64,000 nt of DNA from Camillea tinctor (Eukaryota > Ascomycota > Sordariomycetes > Xylariales > Xylariaceae), in contig MU394060.1 in the NCBI GenBank assembly GCA_022578605.1, forward strand, positions 434,001-498,000. Direction: 5' to 3'. A program made the position numbers and the translations under genes. This document shows positions 12,301-23,742 of this stretch, piece by piece (position 1 is the stretch's first letter; every line of letters starts with the position of its first letter). The notes below the pieces were generated by a model, which saw only the letters and a program-made list of their open reading frames with translations, made no database searches and was not told where the DNA came from.

Positions 12301-15234
12301 AGCCGAGTGCATTGCTGTAAGAATCGGACAGTCCAGAATTATTGTCTGAATTTTCATGTTCACCGTCCGAATCTTGTGCTCTACTGAGTTCTTGATCTAA
12401 AACTTATCAGCTTTTATTTGATTAGAAAAGTCGTGGCCTAATTCCAACATACCATAGCCTCTGTCGTTGAGAGGTGTTTCTGAGTGTGTTGTGGAAGCAC
12501 TGTTCATGTAATTATTTGTTTTCGGTATAACTGCGAGTACAAGGGAAGTGCTACTATCTGGAGACGAGGTAGTCTGTCGGGGCTTGAGAGTCAGTTCTAG
12601 CGATGGCAGCGGATCTTGCTTGACAATTTCGAGCCACGTCTTTGGTGTAAGGAACTCTCCCCCTTTTAGTTCAATGTTATAGTTATTAATCGGACCTCCA
12701 CCAAGATTCGACCTCAGGCGTTCAATTATACGAATTATCGTCTATTAATAGTCAGTCTTGTACCCATAACCTGCTTTATTTGTAATTGGAGAACGAACAA
12801 AGTAGGAGTCGGTGGTTTTTAGCGCAACTGTGAATTGGTGGTTATCAAGGTCGGTGACGTGGGATATTATGTTCTTGTTCGAACGGTACTTCTCTTGAAT
12901 CGAGTCCCCGCGAAGTTCTGATAAAGTCATTTGACCACAGGAAATGAGGACTTTGGTTGCAACCTTTCTTAGTTATGATCAAGATTAAGGACACGAGTGA
13001 TACGTACCTGATCCACATAGGAGGTACCACACTTGCGGAACACATATGATAGAATTTTCGTCTGCTGCAGCATTCCTGCGAATTACCTGTTTCTTGTCTC
13101 GCTCATTCATGAGATCGAAATCATAGAGTGATTCTAGAAGAGTTCTAGTGCGATGAAGACGCTCTCCGTCTGTCCCGAGATCCTCACTTGATTTTCGTGG
13201 CTCTTCAAGATTAAGATAAGGTGCCGAGAAAAACGTAACTGATTTTTCTCCCCGGATGATATCATCACTATATCTTCCATCGTATCGTATAACGGTACCA
13301 GGCTCGATATAATAGCCGATACGTTTCCCATTAGAAAACTTTTTCTCGTACTTAGGACATTCCGTTTGCAGCAAACGGAGAGCAAGTGTTGCATAGTCTG
13401 GGTCAATGCTCGGGCAGGTTACAACAATGTCCTATTGGATTTATTTAGATGGATACATCAAAATTCAATCATATTAACTCACCACAAGGTCTTCAAGACA
13501 AAGTGCGGGCTTTCTGAGATGACTGCTAATGTGTAAGTACGAGAGTGTATTTGTAAATTTAGTCACTTACAGCCACTTCATCCTAGCGGGTTGCTTGGAT
13601 AGAAAACTTGGCCCGTTTGGACAGATCATAGTTATTTTATCTTGGCCCAAACCATCTGCATAATGTTCAATCGCAAAGGGTCTTGATTGTTCCGTTACGC
13701 CACCGCACTGTAAGACGCAGGATCGTTTCGACCAGGCCATTGGCAATGACACGTCGCGTACCCGGCTTTCGCTAGTAACGTCTAGGATTGTAGACTGGAG
13801 TGGCTTCGTTTGGGATTCTGGAGCGGATCTGAGAGACAGCTGGAAGGAAAGGTCATTTGCAGGTGAATCCCAAGACACCGGAGGCTTATATCTCATTACC
13901 AGGCTCTTTTCGGCCTCGTACGGTGATGGAAATCCAGGTTCTAACCCCCCTTGAGCTTTTCTTTGTTGCTTGTTCTCTGGCGCGGCACCTGAACCTTGCA
14001 TTTGTTCAGGGTTATATGGGGACGCCCCCATATTATATGACGGTGGCGGTGGTGGTTGAGAATGATATGAATAACCTCCATAAGGATTATATACCGGTTG
14101 GGCGTAGCCAATATCATAATATCCATAAGGCTGGTATTGGTACGAGTTAGGGAACGCCGAAGGATAGGTATTGAAGAAAGCTGATGGATAGTTAGTAGGG
14201 AAACCTGTTCCGTAAGGACTTCCACCTGGAACTGCTTCATTGGCAACACCTTGATATGCATGAGGGTATGAATAATCCCTATACGAGCCTCCATTTTGAT
14301 ATCGAGAGATGAATGGATTTTCAGGCGGAGGACCACTAGGCGCACGAGGTTTGAATGAAACCCTCGGTCTAGGGACCTCTCGATTTTCCCTGCGGGTTCT
14401 AGCTGATAGGTTTGGCCTGTGAAGTGTGTGTTGGCGCTCAGCTGCCTCGAAATGCCCTTCAGAACCCCCGCCATTCGAGGATACATATGACTGAGACAGG
14501 TCTTCCCAACCATCCGATTGTTCGTCTGGAGACTGCTCAAGAGAGCTTACCAGGACATAGTTAGGGGCTTGTGGTGACTTTGGTGGTGACTTTGACGCAT
14601 TGGAAATAGGCGTTTGCGGCCGATACAATGGAGTTGTTGACCTCCGTGTGGGTTGGTTCCGGTCCTGTCGCTGCGTAGATGAACCACTGTCCGACTCAAC
14701 ATAAGCTACAAATCTCTTTTCGGGGGCCTTTCCGGGTTTCTGGGCTGTGTCGGTCTCTTTATCAACCTCTAGCCTGTTCCCATGTATAATTGTTGGCGAG
14801 TTGTTGTCAACTGGTGAGAAGCTATTTTGTCTGTTGGTTTGATGAACCCAATCAATAGTTCGAGAGTTTGTCTCGTTATCATGCGTAATGTCCGAAAATA
14901 GTGATATTGATCCATTTGAAACCACTTCAGGATTCTCAACTTCATGCGAAACCTGCGAAGTTGGTGACTGAGCTATACATGCCTTACGAGCATCATCAAA
15001 TGGATGTGATGTCGTATCAAGATTATCTTTAATGAGAGCCCCTCCCAACGATGAAGCAAGTGAAGAGTCCGAGTATTCTGATATATTGTCCGGAATATCA
15101 CTTGTAGAGTCGATACAAGGATTTTCTCCTATTATTCTATGTGATTCATGACGGCCAAAATCCACGAGGAGCTTGTTTGTTCCCTCTCCCTTTGTACAGT
15201 CTCGTGTTTGAGGTTCCGACAAGTGAATATCCAC
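9363..15234 (-). CDS. Large fungal protein with C-terminal CorA-like (GMN) membrane module
   Basis: Nine exons on the minus strand: 13571..15234, 13483..13513, 13008..13431, 12799..12950, 12453..12741, 11255..12396, 10346..11199, 9870..10292 and 9363..9753. They sum to 5370 nt, exactly 1789 residues plus stop, with introns of 51-116 nt and mostly canonical signals (intron 12742-12798 has the weaker donor GTTCGT). Residues 1-565 are disordered, with a Pro/Tyr/Gly-rich patch. Residues about 566-850 carry SVTFFSAPYLNLEEP and VPQVWYLL. A C2H2-like zinc site (C1278, C1281, H1294, H1299) sits before long helices. The end has two membrane segments (about 1647-1667 and 1683-1703) around G1668-M-N1670 and TTDIRD, the hallmark of CorA-type Mg2+ channels. 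The long N-terminal part is unlike a simple channel; I recognise the general fungal architecture but not a function. Transport is inference from the GMN motif. Confidence 0.85.
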
Positions 15235-18224
15235 TAACTTATCGCCCTATTTAACGAGTAAGTATTTGAGAAAACGTAGGCATATTATCGCTAACCAGAC
15301 TGGGGGCAATTGGCGATGCAAAGTTAGCAGAGGCCATTCTCGAGCTATTCAAAATTTAGTTGCCGGACGTCCGAAGGCTTTTCTTATCCCTAATTCGTTT
15401 GAATTTCACTCTCTAAATTTAAGGCCTTTACCCCAGCTAAATCCGTTAGGGTTATGACAGCTCAGAGAGGCCAGGTGCTATATCACCTTGATTCAACAGA
15501 AGATGACTAGTAATAACTCTCATGTCTTTGGGTAAGCAAAAATGATCTCTGTAGATATTTCTTGAGGCGTTTATTTAGACAATGAGCTGGGGCATTGTGG
15601 TCAAGTTGCTCGAAAGCAAGCGGCCTCCGCCGCTTTTCAAAGTGTCTATTTGGGGCTATGCAAGCATGGTTTAAACTGCAGAAACAGCACGTCTGCAGCA
15701 AGGCTCGGAGGCCTACAGCAAGGGGTAACCAGCAGCTCGAGTATTTGATAATGAGTCACAAGGGGGACCTCTTCAGCAATAGCGCTACAATAATCATTTA
15801 TCTAGCCGGTTCGCAATTCTTGTTAGCCTTCCTTCGAAGAGGGGAACATGTGGAAATGAACCATTTGCATGTATACTCTGGACATAAAACCGCAGCATCG
15901 CAACAACATAATATTGCATGGGTTCATGTAGCAGTAGTATATAAAACATTAAACACGGCAAGATGAAGGCATATTGTATCTATGTCTTCCAGGATGGCGG
16001 GTGATGTTTAAATAAAAATCACATTTTATTATTATTAACCAAACAAACCTCGAGGTCTACGGTTATGAGGCTATGTTGAGTTATCTCTCACGGACAAAAG
16101 CATATGCTAATTGCCTTTTGACAATTAGCTCATATATATGGCACTGCAACATCATCAGATTTGTTGTAAAGCGGGGAAAGAGTCTGCATTCTAAGCTAAG
16201 CGGTAGTCAATAAGATAACGGTATCATCTTGATCCGGACTGTAATGCAAGACATGCATCTTGATTATGCAAATTAGCAAGTTCATTACCCAATAAATTCT
16301 CCAAGGGCTGAATACAACAAGGCCTTCTTTCCGAAGCATAGCCTCAAGACACGGCACTCTAGCTATATACAAGCTATAAGACATCTTTTATCCCGGGTCG
16401 TGCGGCGCAGTATGCGAGTAAGATCCTATTAAGGCTACATCTCCGCGACGATCTAACTAGTTTAACGGGTAGTGGCATTCTTGTCAGAAGCCATACCAAA
16501 TGCTAAAAAAATGCTAGGTTAGTTCTCCATACATTTCAAGTGTCGTTTTCTTAATAAGAGAGATTTTGAGGAGTCCAGTACAGGTTTTCAGACAGTTATT
16601 ATACGTACCTATGTACTCAGCATAAGTTAAACTAATGTTAAACATACCATCTAAAAGAACGATTTCATTAGAAAATGGAACTATCATAAAACTTCTAGAG
16701 GAGGAGGTTCTTAGGTATGAGTAACAGTACCACAGATAGTTATACTTTCATTTAGCAATCTACAACACAATGCCATACTTGCCTAAGCCCATACTAAATT
16801 CCCTGTGATAATGCTTTGAAATATCTCTTCGGCGTTCCTAGCAAGCTGTTGAAAATTTACCGCGCCGGCAACTTGCGCTGGGGAGTCCCGTCTCCTACCG
16901 TGTTCCGGTCCCACTGAATCCGAGAAGCTTTACGTCCGGATAAAAGTGGCACACATACTGTTGTGGGGACACAATGGGGTAGCTAGCGAGACTGCGTCAT
17001 ATTTATATCTGGCTAAGTACCTATATATGTTATAAAGATATAAATATTCAAGTCGATATGAATATAACTGTATTAGCCTTCTGATATGAAGGTCTTCTCT
17101 AATCAATTTTTGTCCCCATCAGTATGCATTTCTGACCGAAGTCTATTAAATAAAAGGTATGATGGATGGGTGCTATTAAATGAGAATAGTTTCTAGCATT
17201 TACAAAGTCACATATAGTTAGTTATAGACTTCCTATGTCATGGACAAGTTTAGAGGGGTTGCCACATCCTACGCCCCTTATTTTCAGGACAATACGCGGT
17301 TCAGGCTTTTACATAGTACATAATCTATAAGAACCGTGATAGTGGTCCATTCTGGAGTACCCAATGTCCTAAGGAATAAACGTGTTTTTTTGTCAGGAGT
17401 TAAACAGTATGGTGAAAATGCGCTTGTAGCCTTGGATCTTAGCTCGTCCTTTCGGCGAATAAATGCAATCTGAATCACCAGCCTCTTCTATGTTCATGAT
17501 ATAATCTTGTATTACATCTGTAAAGAACTAAAACCGACTGTTCGGGACTAAACTAGTCATCAAGCCGAATGAGCTGCTAAGTATCCCTTTTTAAAACATA
17601 GATACTGAGATGCTGCATCTCTGCATAAAAGTCTATGTCTAGTCAGTCGTTGTTCTTATACGAGAAACTAAGGTTACAACTACTTACAATACCGTTGCCT
17701 ACTCATGTCTAAAGCACTCTCTTTTTGTTCCCTATTATCTACGTACTGACATTTACTTAACGATCTATCGTTCCTGACGGAACGTTTACTTAATCCACTT
17801 TTCCCTTCACTTTCAATGTCGTATACTAGCCCCAAATCCACACGCACTGAATTTGAAGGCAACCATGTCAGATGAAAGGGGTTTTTTTCAATCTTACTGC
17901 ATGCCATAGGAAAATGTATATCATGCCTCGGGTTAAGTATAGATTCTGTCACACGGGGGCGCCACCGGAACTTTGTTGGTTATGAGATAGATAATAACTG
18001 GTTAAAGATAACAAAGTGTATGCGGAAGGACCAATGTGCAAAAGTAAGATAGCTGCCTTAGGCTAGAATATTCGTGTATAAATAGGAGCATGATTCCTGG
18101 GATGGGCTGAAGAAAAACTTAGACTCCTAAGTCCCGCTAGGCCTCCAAAAAATATTCATAGTTATATTCGCTTCGGGGTATAATTACCAGATACATTGTC
18201 ACGAGGAGCGCAGCTAGAACTTAA

Positions 18225-18550
18225 GTAATCACGATGTTGCTATGCAGGAAACTAGAACTACAATTACATGCGACACCTTCCCAAGTAATAGAAATACTCT
18301 CCTTATTCCTTATATCTCTAACCTGTTCACCTTGACATATATAGATGTCAACGTAGGTCATAACGGGGATATATCATCGTTCCAAGTCCATTTTGGTTTT
18401 TTCCCGATATAATAAAGCATTATTTATCAAGTTAGAGGTGATGGGTCGTAAGGTATAATGTATAAGGAACAAGGAAAGTGTTTCTATTACTTGGGAAGGT
18501 ATCGCATGTAATTGTAGTTCTAGTTTCCTGCATAGTAACATCGTGATTAC
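18225..18550. mobile_element. MITE-like palindromic element with about 90-bp inverted arms
   Basis: Left arm 18225-18314 and right arm 18461-18550 are inverted copies. The left begins GTAATCACGATGTTGCTATG; the reverse complement of the right begins GTAATCACGATGTTACTATG. About five to seven differences over 90 bp, all transitions. The core of about 146 bp has no coding capacity. TA lies close outside both ends (CTTAA on the left, ATAAA on the right), so a TA target duplication of Tc1/mariner type is possible but not certain. Transcripts would form a long hairpin. Confidence 0.8.
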
Positions 18551-18720
18551 ATAAATTTTGGCTGCGTTTCTTATAGCACATTGCGTAGTTGAATATTATT
18601 ACGAAGAAAGCGTTATATGTTCCAAGGTCTCATATACGTTACGATATCACTATCAATTAACGGCATGAATAAATATCATAGAGCGTAGTAAGAATCTAAG
18701 AATGGATTAACCCCCCTAAG

Positions 18721-18879
18721 TGTGAGGAGCTGAAGAGCTAAACCCTGAGTCTAGAAAACAGAGCAAAGAAGCTGTTTGTATGTAAACAAGTCACGCTGCT
18801 CTGTGTGATCACCTAGGTAGCTTAGTTCTTCGCGCAACAACGATAATTTCCCCTCCACCTTAGGGCTCACATCGTGACA
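18721..18879 (+). repeat. Dispersed repeat, copy 2 (first copy at 6537-6699)
   Basis: Same orientation as the copy at 6537-6699 and alignable end to end with small indels. Example of the transition-rich divergence: GTGTGGCCGCCTAGGTAGC in copy 1 is GTGTGATCACCTAGGTAGC here. It lies 170 bp beyond the palindromic element. Confidence 0.75.
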
Positions 18880-19948
18880 CTAACTATAGGGACAGTTTTC
18901 TGTTAAGTAATCGATGGATCTTTACTGCCAACAGTGCATGTAGGTATGTCAAGGCTATATAGCATCTACATACCTCACTTAAGTCAGACGACTTTACTAT
19001 CGAATTCGCAACCTCTAGTCTTAAAAACCTCTGTATAGGTAATAAGCTACGCTTGTTGTTATATGCGACCTAATGCCGTTCAACACATGATAAAACTTGA
19101 ATCGCAGGCCTGCCTCTTCTGGTCTCAGCTAAACGGGTATTTTTATCTAGGTCACACTTTCGATCATAAAATAATCTTCCGATGATTCAAGCTCTTTGGG
19201 TATGCCTCCTTTTACTTGCAGGATAACGAGGTTTCTTAGAGACCTTGTGGCTTCGCGCCGTTACTATCACAGGAGTTTTGATAAAACTCCTTAAAATAAC
19301 AGGGAGAAAAACCGTGGTGGTGTTTGCGTAGTTACACTCGGGGTAGAGGTATAATAATGAAATTAAGAAAGGGGCGTCTGAACTGACATTTGCCATGCTC
19401 GTAGTAGTGGCGCAAACCATAAGACAATGCAGATATGATTGGGTATGTATGAACTCGATGCTTTTTGAGATGGTGTCTATGCATGACAGATCTCTCTCCC
19501 CATCCCCGCAGCTGCTTCTGCACTTCACCGCTTGGTGATCCTTTTGGTCCAGGCAAAACAGAAACTTTCAGCTGAGATACTCTTGATAGGTCCTTGTCTA
19601 TTTCCAAGAGTCTTCGATGTTACCACAACGCGGAACGGTTTGTCCGCCGCTGTATTTGTCGCCTCCGCGGCATGAGACTAAAGAATTTAGCTTCTAGCTG
19701 CACTGCAAGGGAGGCTATTACCCCAGAAAGAAAGAAAAGACAGCTTTTCTAGGCGAGCGACTAGTGCTTAGGGGATAGCAAATTTGTAGACTCTTAAGAG
19801 ATTCATAGATTCATAGCGCGGGAGTACTCGGGACGAAATTGCAAACTAATGCTTAAGCACCAGAGTAAGCTATTCTGGGTTTAGCAGGAGCGGCAGTTAA
19901 TTGTAGCGAAGCACGATCATACGACGAGTCGTACGTATGAAAACCGAT

Positions 19949-19976
19949 AACGACTTAGTCTATAGACTAAGACGTT
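19949..19976. repeat. Short inverted repeat around a perfect 18-bp palindrome
   Basis: CTTAGTCTATAGACTAAG (19954-19971) is a perfect palindrome, extended by AACG on the left and CGTT on the right with one mismatched pair between. No adjacent gene explains it. Confidence 0.6.
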
Positions 19977-22220
19977 AGTATAACGGAGGGAGACAAAATT
20001 TATAGATTAACAGAGGTTCGTCGTACGACAACAACTCTAAACCAAGACTTTCACCACATCAGTTGATTATCTAGGTTATTAGGTAAGGAGTTGCCACGAT
20101 GAACCTCGGCCTACTCGGGCTCGGAGGAATGGGAAACGGGTTAGAGTGGGTCTAGACCGGGAAGCGGAGAGTTGCTTTAAGTAGAGCGGAGTCAATTTAC
20201 AATGCAGGAACACCTACTAACAAAACAAAAGCAACTAAGTTAGGGGAAGGAGGGGAAGCAAGGGGAGAAGAGAACTTGAAGGGAGAGGGGCTGGAGAATT
20301 TCCTTGTCCCTGGCGTAACAATAACGTTACCTACTAGCCTTACCTAAATGTAACTGGGGTGCAGGGTGACATGAAGGTTGATTCGCAGAAACCCCTATGC
20401 CAATGCCGAGCAAGCATAAAGTATTAATTTAGGCGGTATGACAATTGGAAATTAAATGCAGTAAAAAGACGTCCAGAGGGAGAGAAGTAGGTAGCTTTAG
20501 TATAATTATAGAAAAATACTTTTTTTTTTAAATGAAAATAAAAACATTAATTAGGTTAACGATGTCGATATGTATGTAGTATCAAGGTAGGCTGAAATGC
20601 AAGGCGGGTGGGTGTATTATGGCTTGTTGCGTGCCTTTATAGTATAAGTCCATCGTATATTCATACATATTTACTTATTAAGGTTACATAGGTTGCTACA
20701 TACCTTACAAATCTACGGAGTACATACAACATGCAGCGCTAAAACGATATTAATTGCCTTCTGGTCTGGTCTTTGTCGTCATACTGCACCAGTATATAAC
20801 AACACGAGCGGTACACGAGGACCGGTGAAAGTGTGACAACCAACGAAACAGCCTTATACCGACCAACTTAAAATTTGAGGGGAAGAGGGACGAAATTGGA
20901 AATAAAGTTATTCTACTAAATCCAATCTGGCAATAAGTCCATCGGCATTAACGTTGCAAGTGGCTGATGGAGAGCCGGAGAGATGCGGATGTTCCCGCCC
21001 TCTACATAATATCGAAAATTACCTAGGTAAATACACACATATAAAATCTACAGTATAGATTTTTGTTGAATGCGCCCAGGTTTTATGAAACATATCTTCT
21101 GAACCGGTACCGGCACGGACGGTTTAGGGTCGCATACATACATGTAGCCAATCTAGGGTTGCATATGCATGTACACGGCACATCCTGCAAGCCTTAATTC
21201 GTTCGCCTTGACAGGGGAGCTTTTTCCCCGGACCAACAAAAGAAAGTATAGGATTTTTCGTTTATTATTTTCGCGATGAGAGGGGCAAAGGGGGGAGAGC
21301 CTTGACTTCCATTATTTATTCATCGGGCTACACTAGAATGCAGGAACCTACCTAAAGTTTGGCGCAATCCTGCCAATCGCAGCGTTCCGATGCTACATGG
21401 AAGTTATATTAAAGGGAGGCGCATCAAAGGTTAAATTCATGATACATATGTACATAGGTACATACACACATAATATCCACTACTGCAGTTACTAGGTTAG
21501 GTAAGTATTGCCTGTTTAGGAATGGGGGCCCTTACTTAAGCCCCAAGCCCCAAGCCTCAAGCCGCTAGGTAGCTAGGCGCGTGCACGAAATTGGTACCTG
21601 ACCTGAACTCCAACTTGAACCTAATTTGCCTCTACCTTTAATAGGTAAATTCGCCAACATTGAACTACGTAGGTAGGTTACATATACTGCTGCTACCGCT
21701 TTCGCTCATGCTGCTGTTGGTGTTGTGCTCCAGCCCTTTACAACGTACATACAACCCAGAGTTCTAGCCTATTCTATTTTAAAAGTCACAAGGTCTACCT
21801 AGTAAGTGCCTAGTCTCGAACAAGTCACCTCATGTTGTCATGACCATGCGATATTACAACAGTGCTTTAGCGAGACAAGCGCAACACTACATATACCCAG
21901 CACAATATGGGTGCAGAGGTATGTACATATCATGTAGGTATGTACATAAATACATACATATCTACATTCAGACAGACACGTACCTACCTCGCAAACACAA
22001 ACGACCTGGGTAGGTACTACTAACCTTACTCTCATCGAACAAGCCCCTGAAGAAAGAAGGAGGCAAGTACAACTATGTAGGCCTCTAGGTTAGGTTAGGT
22101 TTATCGATGGCTACAAGCAAACTTTAGACAACGACTGCTATTTCCCATCTTGGCGCCATGGGGAAGAGGAAGCATTTGTTCTTTCTCTTCTCCAAGTTGC
22201 CGTTTCGGGAAGTGTTTCGA

Positions 22221-22314
22221 GCCCGTTTAGAGCAGAGGTTAGCTCGCTGGCCTCCGGTTTCTCTTCTAGACTCCTTACAGCCAGAAGTCATTGGTTCGAA
22301 TCCGATAACGGGTG
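22221..22314 (+). tRNA. tRNA-Arg (anticodon CCG) with a 21-nt intron
   Basis: All arms pair. Acceptor GCCCGTT (22221-22227) with AACGGGT (22307-22313; G-U at the first pair). D arm GAGC/GCTC with loop AGAGGTTA. Anticodon stem CTGGC/GCCAG. Variable loop AAGTC. T arm ATTGG/CCGAT with loop TTCGAAT. Between the anticodon stems lie 28 nt: loop positions CT-CCG-G, a 21-nt pyrimidine-rich intron, then A. This is the canonical intron site one base 3' of the anticodon. Anticodon CCG reads the arginine codon CGG. A run of eight T (22320-22327) six bases downstream is the Pol III terminator. The B box is GGTTCGAATCC, in the T arm. Confidence 0.9.
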
Positions 22315-22319
22315 TATCC

Positions 22320-22327
22320 TTTTTTTT
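22320..22327 (+). terminator. Pol III oligo-T terminator of tRNA-Arg
   Basis: Eight consecutive T directly downstream of the tRNA 3' end. Confidence 0.85.
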
Positions 22328-22340
22328 GGTTTTTGTATTT

Positions 22341-22417
22341 TCTTCTCTTCTCTTCTTCTCTTCTTCTCTTCTTCTCTTCTTCTCTTCTTCTCTTCTTCTC
22401 TTCTCTTTTCTTCTTAG
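22341..22417. repeat. CTTCTTCT-type pyrimidine microsatellite
   Basis: About 77 bp of TCTTC/TTCTC units just past the tRNA terminator. An apparent open frame across tRNA and repeat (22158-22655) has no biological support. Confidence 0.9.
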
Positions 22418-23271
22418 TTTGGTTCATTTTGAATTATATTTTGTGATCATTGGTACATATGGATATTTCTTTTTCTATTTTTGCTCATCGGTCACGAAAT
22501 TTCCTTTCCCCCTTTTCCCTTGCGTCTGGAAACTTACTCCCCTACCTAGAACATATCGTACTGTACAATGTAACCTCATCTGTCATCTGGTACTTACTGT
22601 TGACTTTCGGTTCCTTTTTCTTTCTTTTAATAAAAAGGAAAAAAAAAACAAATAGTATTTATCATTCGTGATTGGCCACCATGAAGTGATAAAATGATAT
22701 CCCCTTCGGGAATCAGCAGTTTTCTACCTGCATATATCCACCCAAGATTACGGGTCTCGTTGTACAACATATATCGACCGTGTCAATGTCTATACAGTTG
22801 TCATTGTCATTGTCATAGCGGGATTGGGGAGGTTTCAGAGACTATGCGAGAAAGGATTTTTTTGCTACTGGTTGTCGTCTGGTTTTCCCCGGCTTTTCAC
22901 ATCTTATTATGGTTGTCAGATACCCTCCGCTCATTAAACTCACAAGATCGGTAACAGACATAAGACACAGGGGGGTTCAGAGATGAGTAGACAAAATATA
23001 GTGAAAATGGCCAATTATAAGATGTATTTGCTTTTGGAATAATTACAAAGTCTCCTCCTCAGGTACCTGAGACTGATAACGAGTGGACTGGAATCAGCCA
23101 GATTCGATCTCAGCAAGCCCAAACATCCAGCCCCTGCCCACTCATTTCCCAGCGAAGCGAAATAGTAGGAGAGTTGCGTCCTTATCCTATCCGTATACCA
23201 AGGTTTGCACCCCCTGGCAATGGTGATTGGCTCTCCAAGGGGGACTCGAGTGTTGTCTTCGTATGAACGAC
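22418..23271. other. Intergenic between tRNA-Arg and hydrophobin
   Basis: About 850 bp, 3' side of the hydrophobin gene. No protein or RNA gene recognised. Confidence 0.55.
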
Positions 23272-23742
23272 TTAAACAATGGGGGCCTGGCAGAGAACGC
23301 TCTGGCCAAGCTGCAAGGGAGGAATTCATGTTAGCTAGAGCGCGTGCTGGTATTGTACAAGGGGTTTGACATACCACAGGGAGAACACAGCAGCGGGCAC
23401 GTTGGCCACCCTTTGCGCAGCCTGATTGGAAGGAGGCGCCGCTGGTAAAGGCAGCAGCTAATGAAGAATAATGTTAGCCAGATCTAGGTCTCGGTAATGC
23501 TCTGCACATCGTTGTGTTTATGACTTACGGGTTTGGCAGTCGAGGTCAGCAACACCAAGGACGTCAGTGGCACAGCACTGAGGGCTGGAGTAGAGTCCGC
23601 TAGGGCAGACAAGGGCGGCGCTACCATCGTTACCACCACCGTTGCCGCCGCCGTTACCGCCGCCATAGCTAGGGTAGTCAGAGGGAGCTGCGAAAGCAGC
23701 GGTAGCCAAGAAGGCAACGAGGGAGAACATAGTGACCTTCAT
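23272..23742 (-). CDS. Class II hydrophobin, secreted
   Basis: Hydrophobins self-assemble at air-water and hyphal surfaces. Exons complement(23529..23742), complement(23375..23457) and complement(23272..23310); introns have GTAAGT...TTAG and GTATGT...TTGCAG. Total 336 nt, 111 residues. A signal peptide (MKVTMFSLVAFLATAAFAAP) is followed by a Gly/Asn-rich spacer (GGGNGGGNGGGND) and the class II eight-cysteine pattern: C in VCPSGLY, CC in PQCCATDVLG, C in ADLDC, C in SGCAKGG, CC in RARCCVLPV, and the last in VLCQAPIV. Both introns fall at places where cysteine spacing is preserved. The start is the ATG at 23742 with context CAAAATGAAG; upstream extension would need a non-ATG start. Class II members are known only from ascomycetes. 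Confidence 0.96.

Larger units (their letters stand above)
15235..22220. other. Long gene-poor AT-rich stretch
   Basis: About 7 kb with no reading frame I can assign. Base composition is AT-rich with many short repeats. It contains the 326-bp palindromic element (18225-18550), the second copy of the dispersed repeat (18721-18879), an imperfect 28-bp inverted repeat (19949-19976) and one TACCTAGGTA palindrome (21020). Degenerate mobile DNA is plausible, but no transposase or reverse transcriptase motif was found. Confidence 0.6.

Noticed and set aside
22158..22655. 165-codon open frame
   Set aside because: Runs through the tRNA gene and the CTTCT microsatellite; length is due to low complexity.
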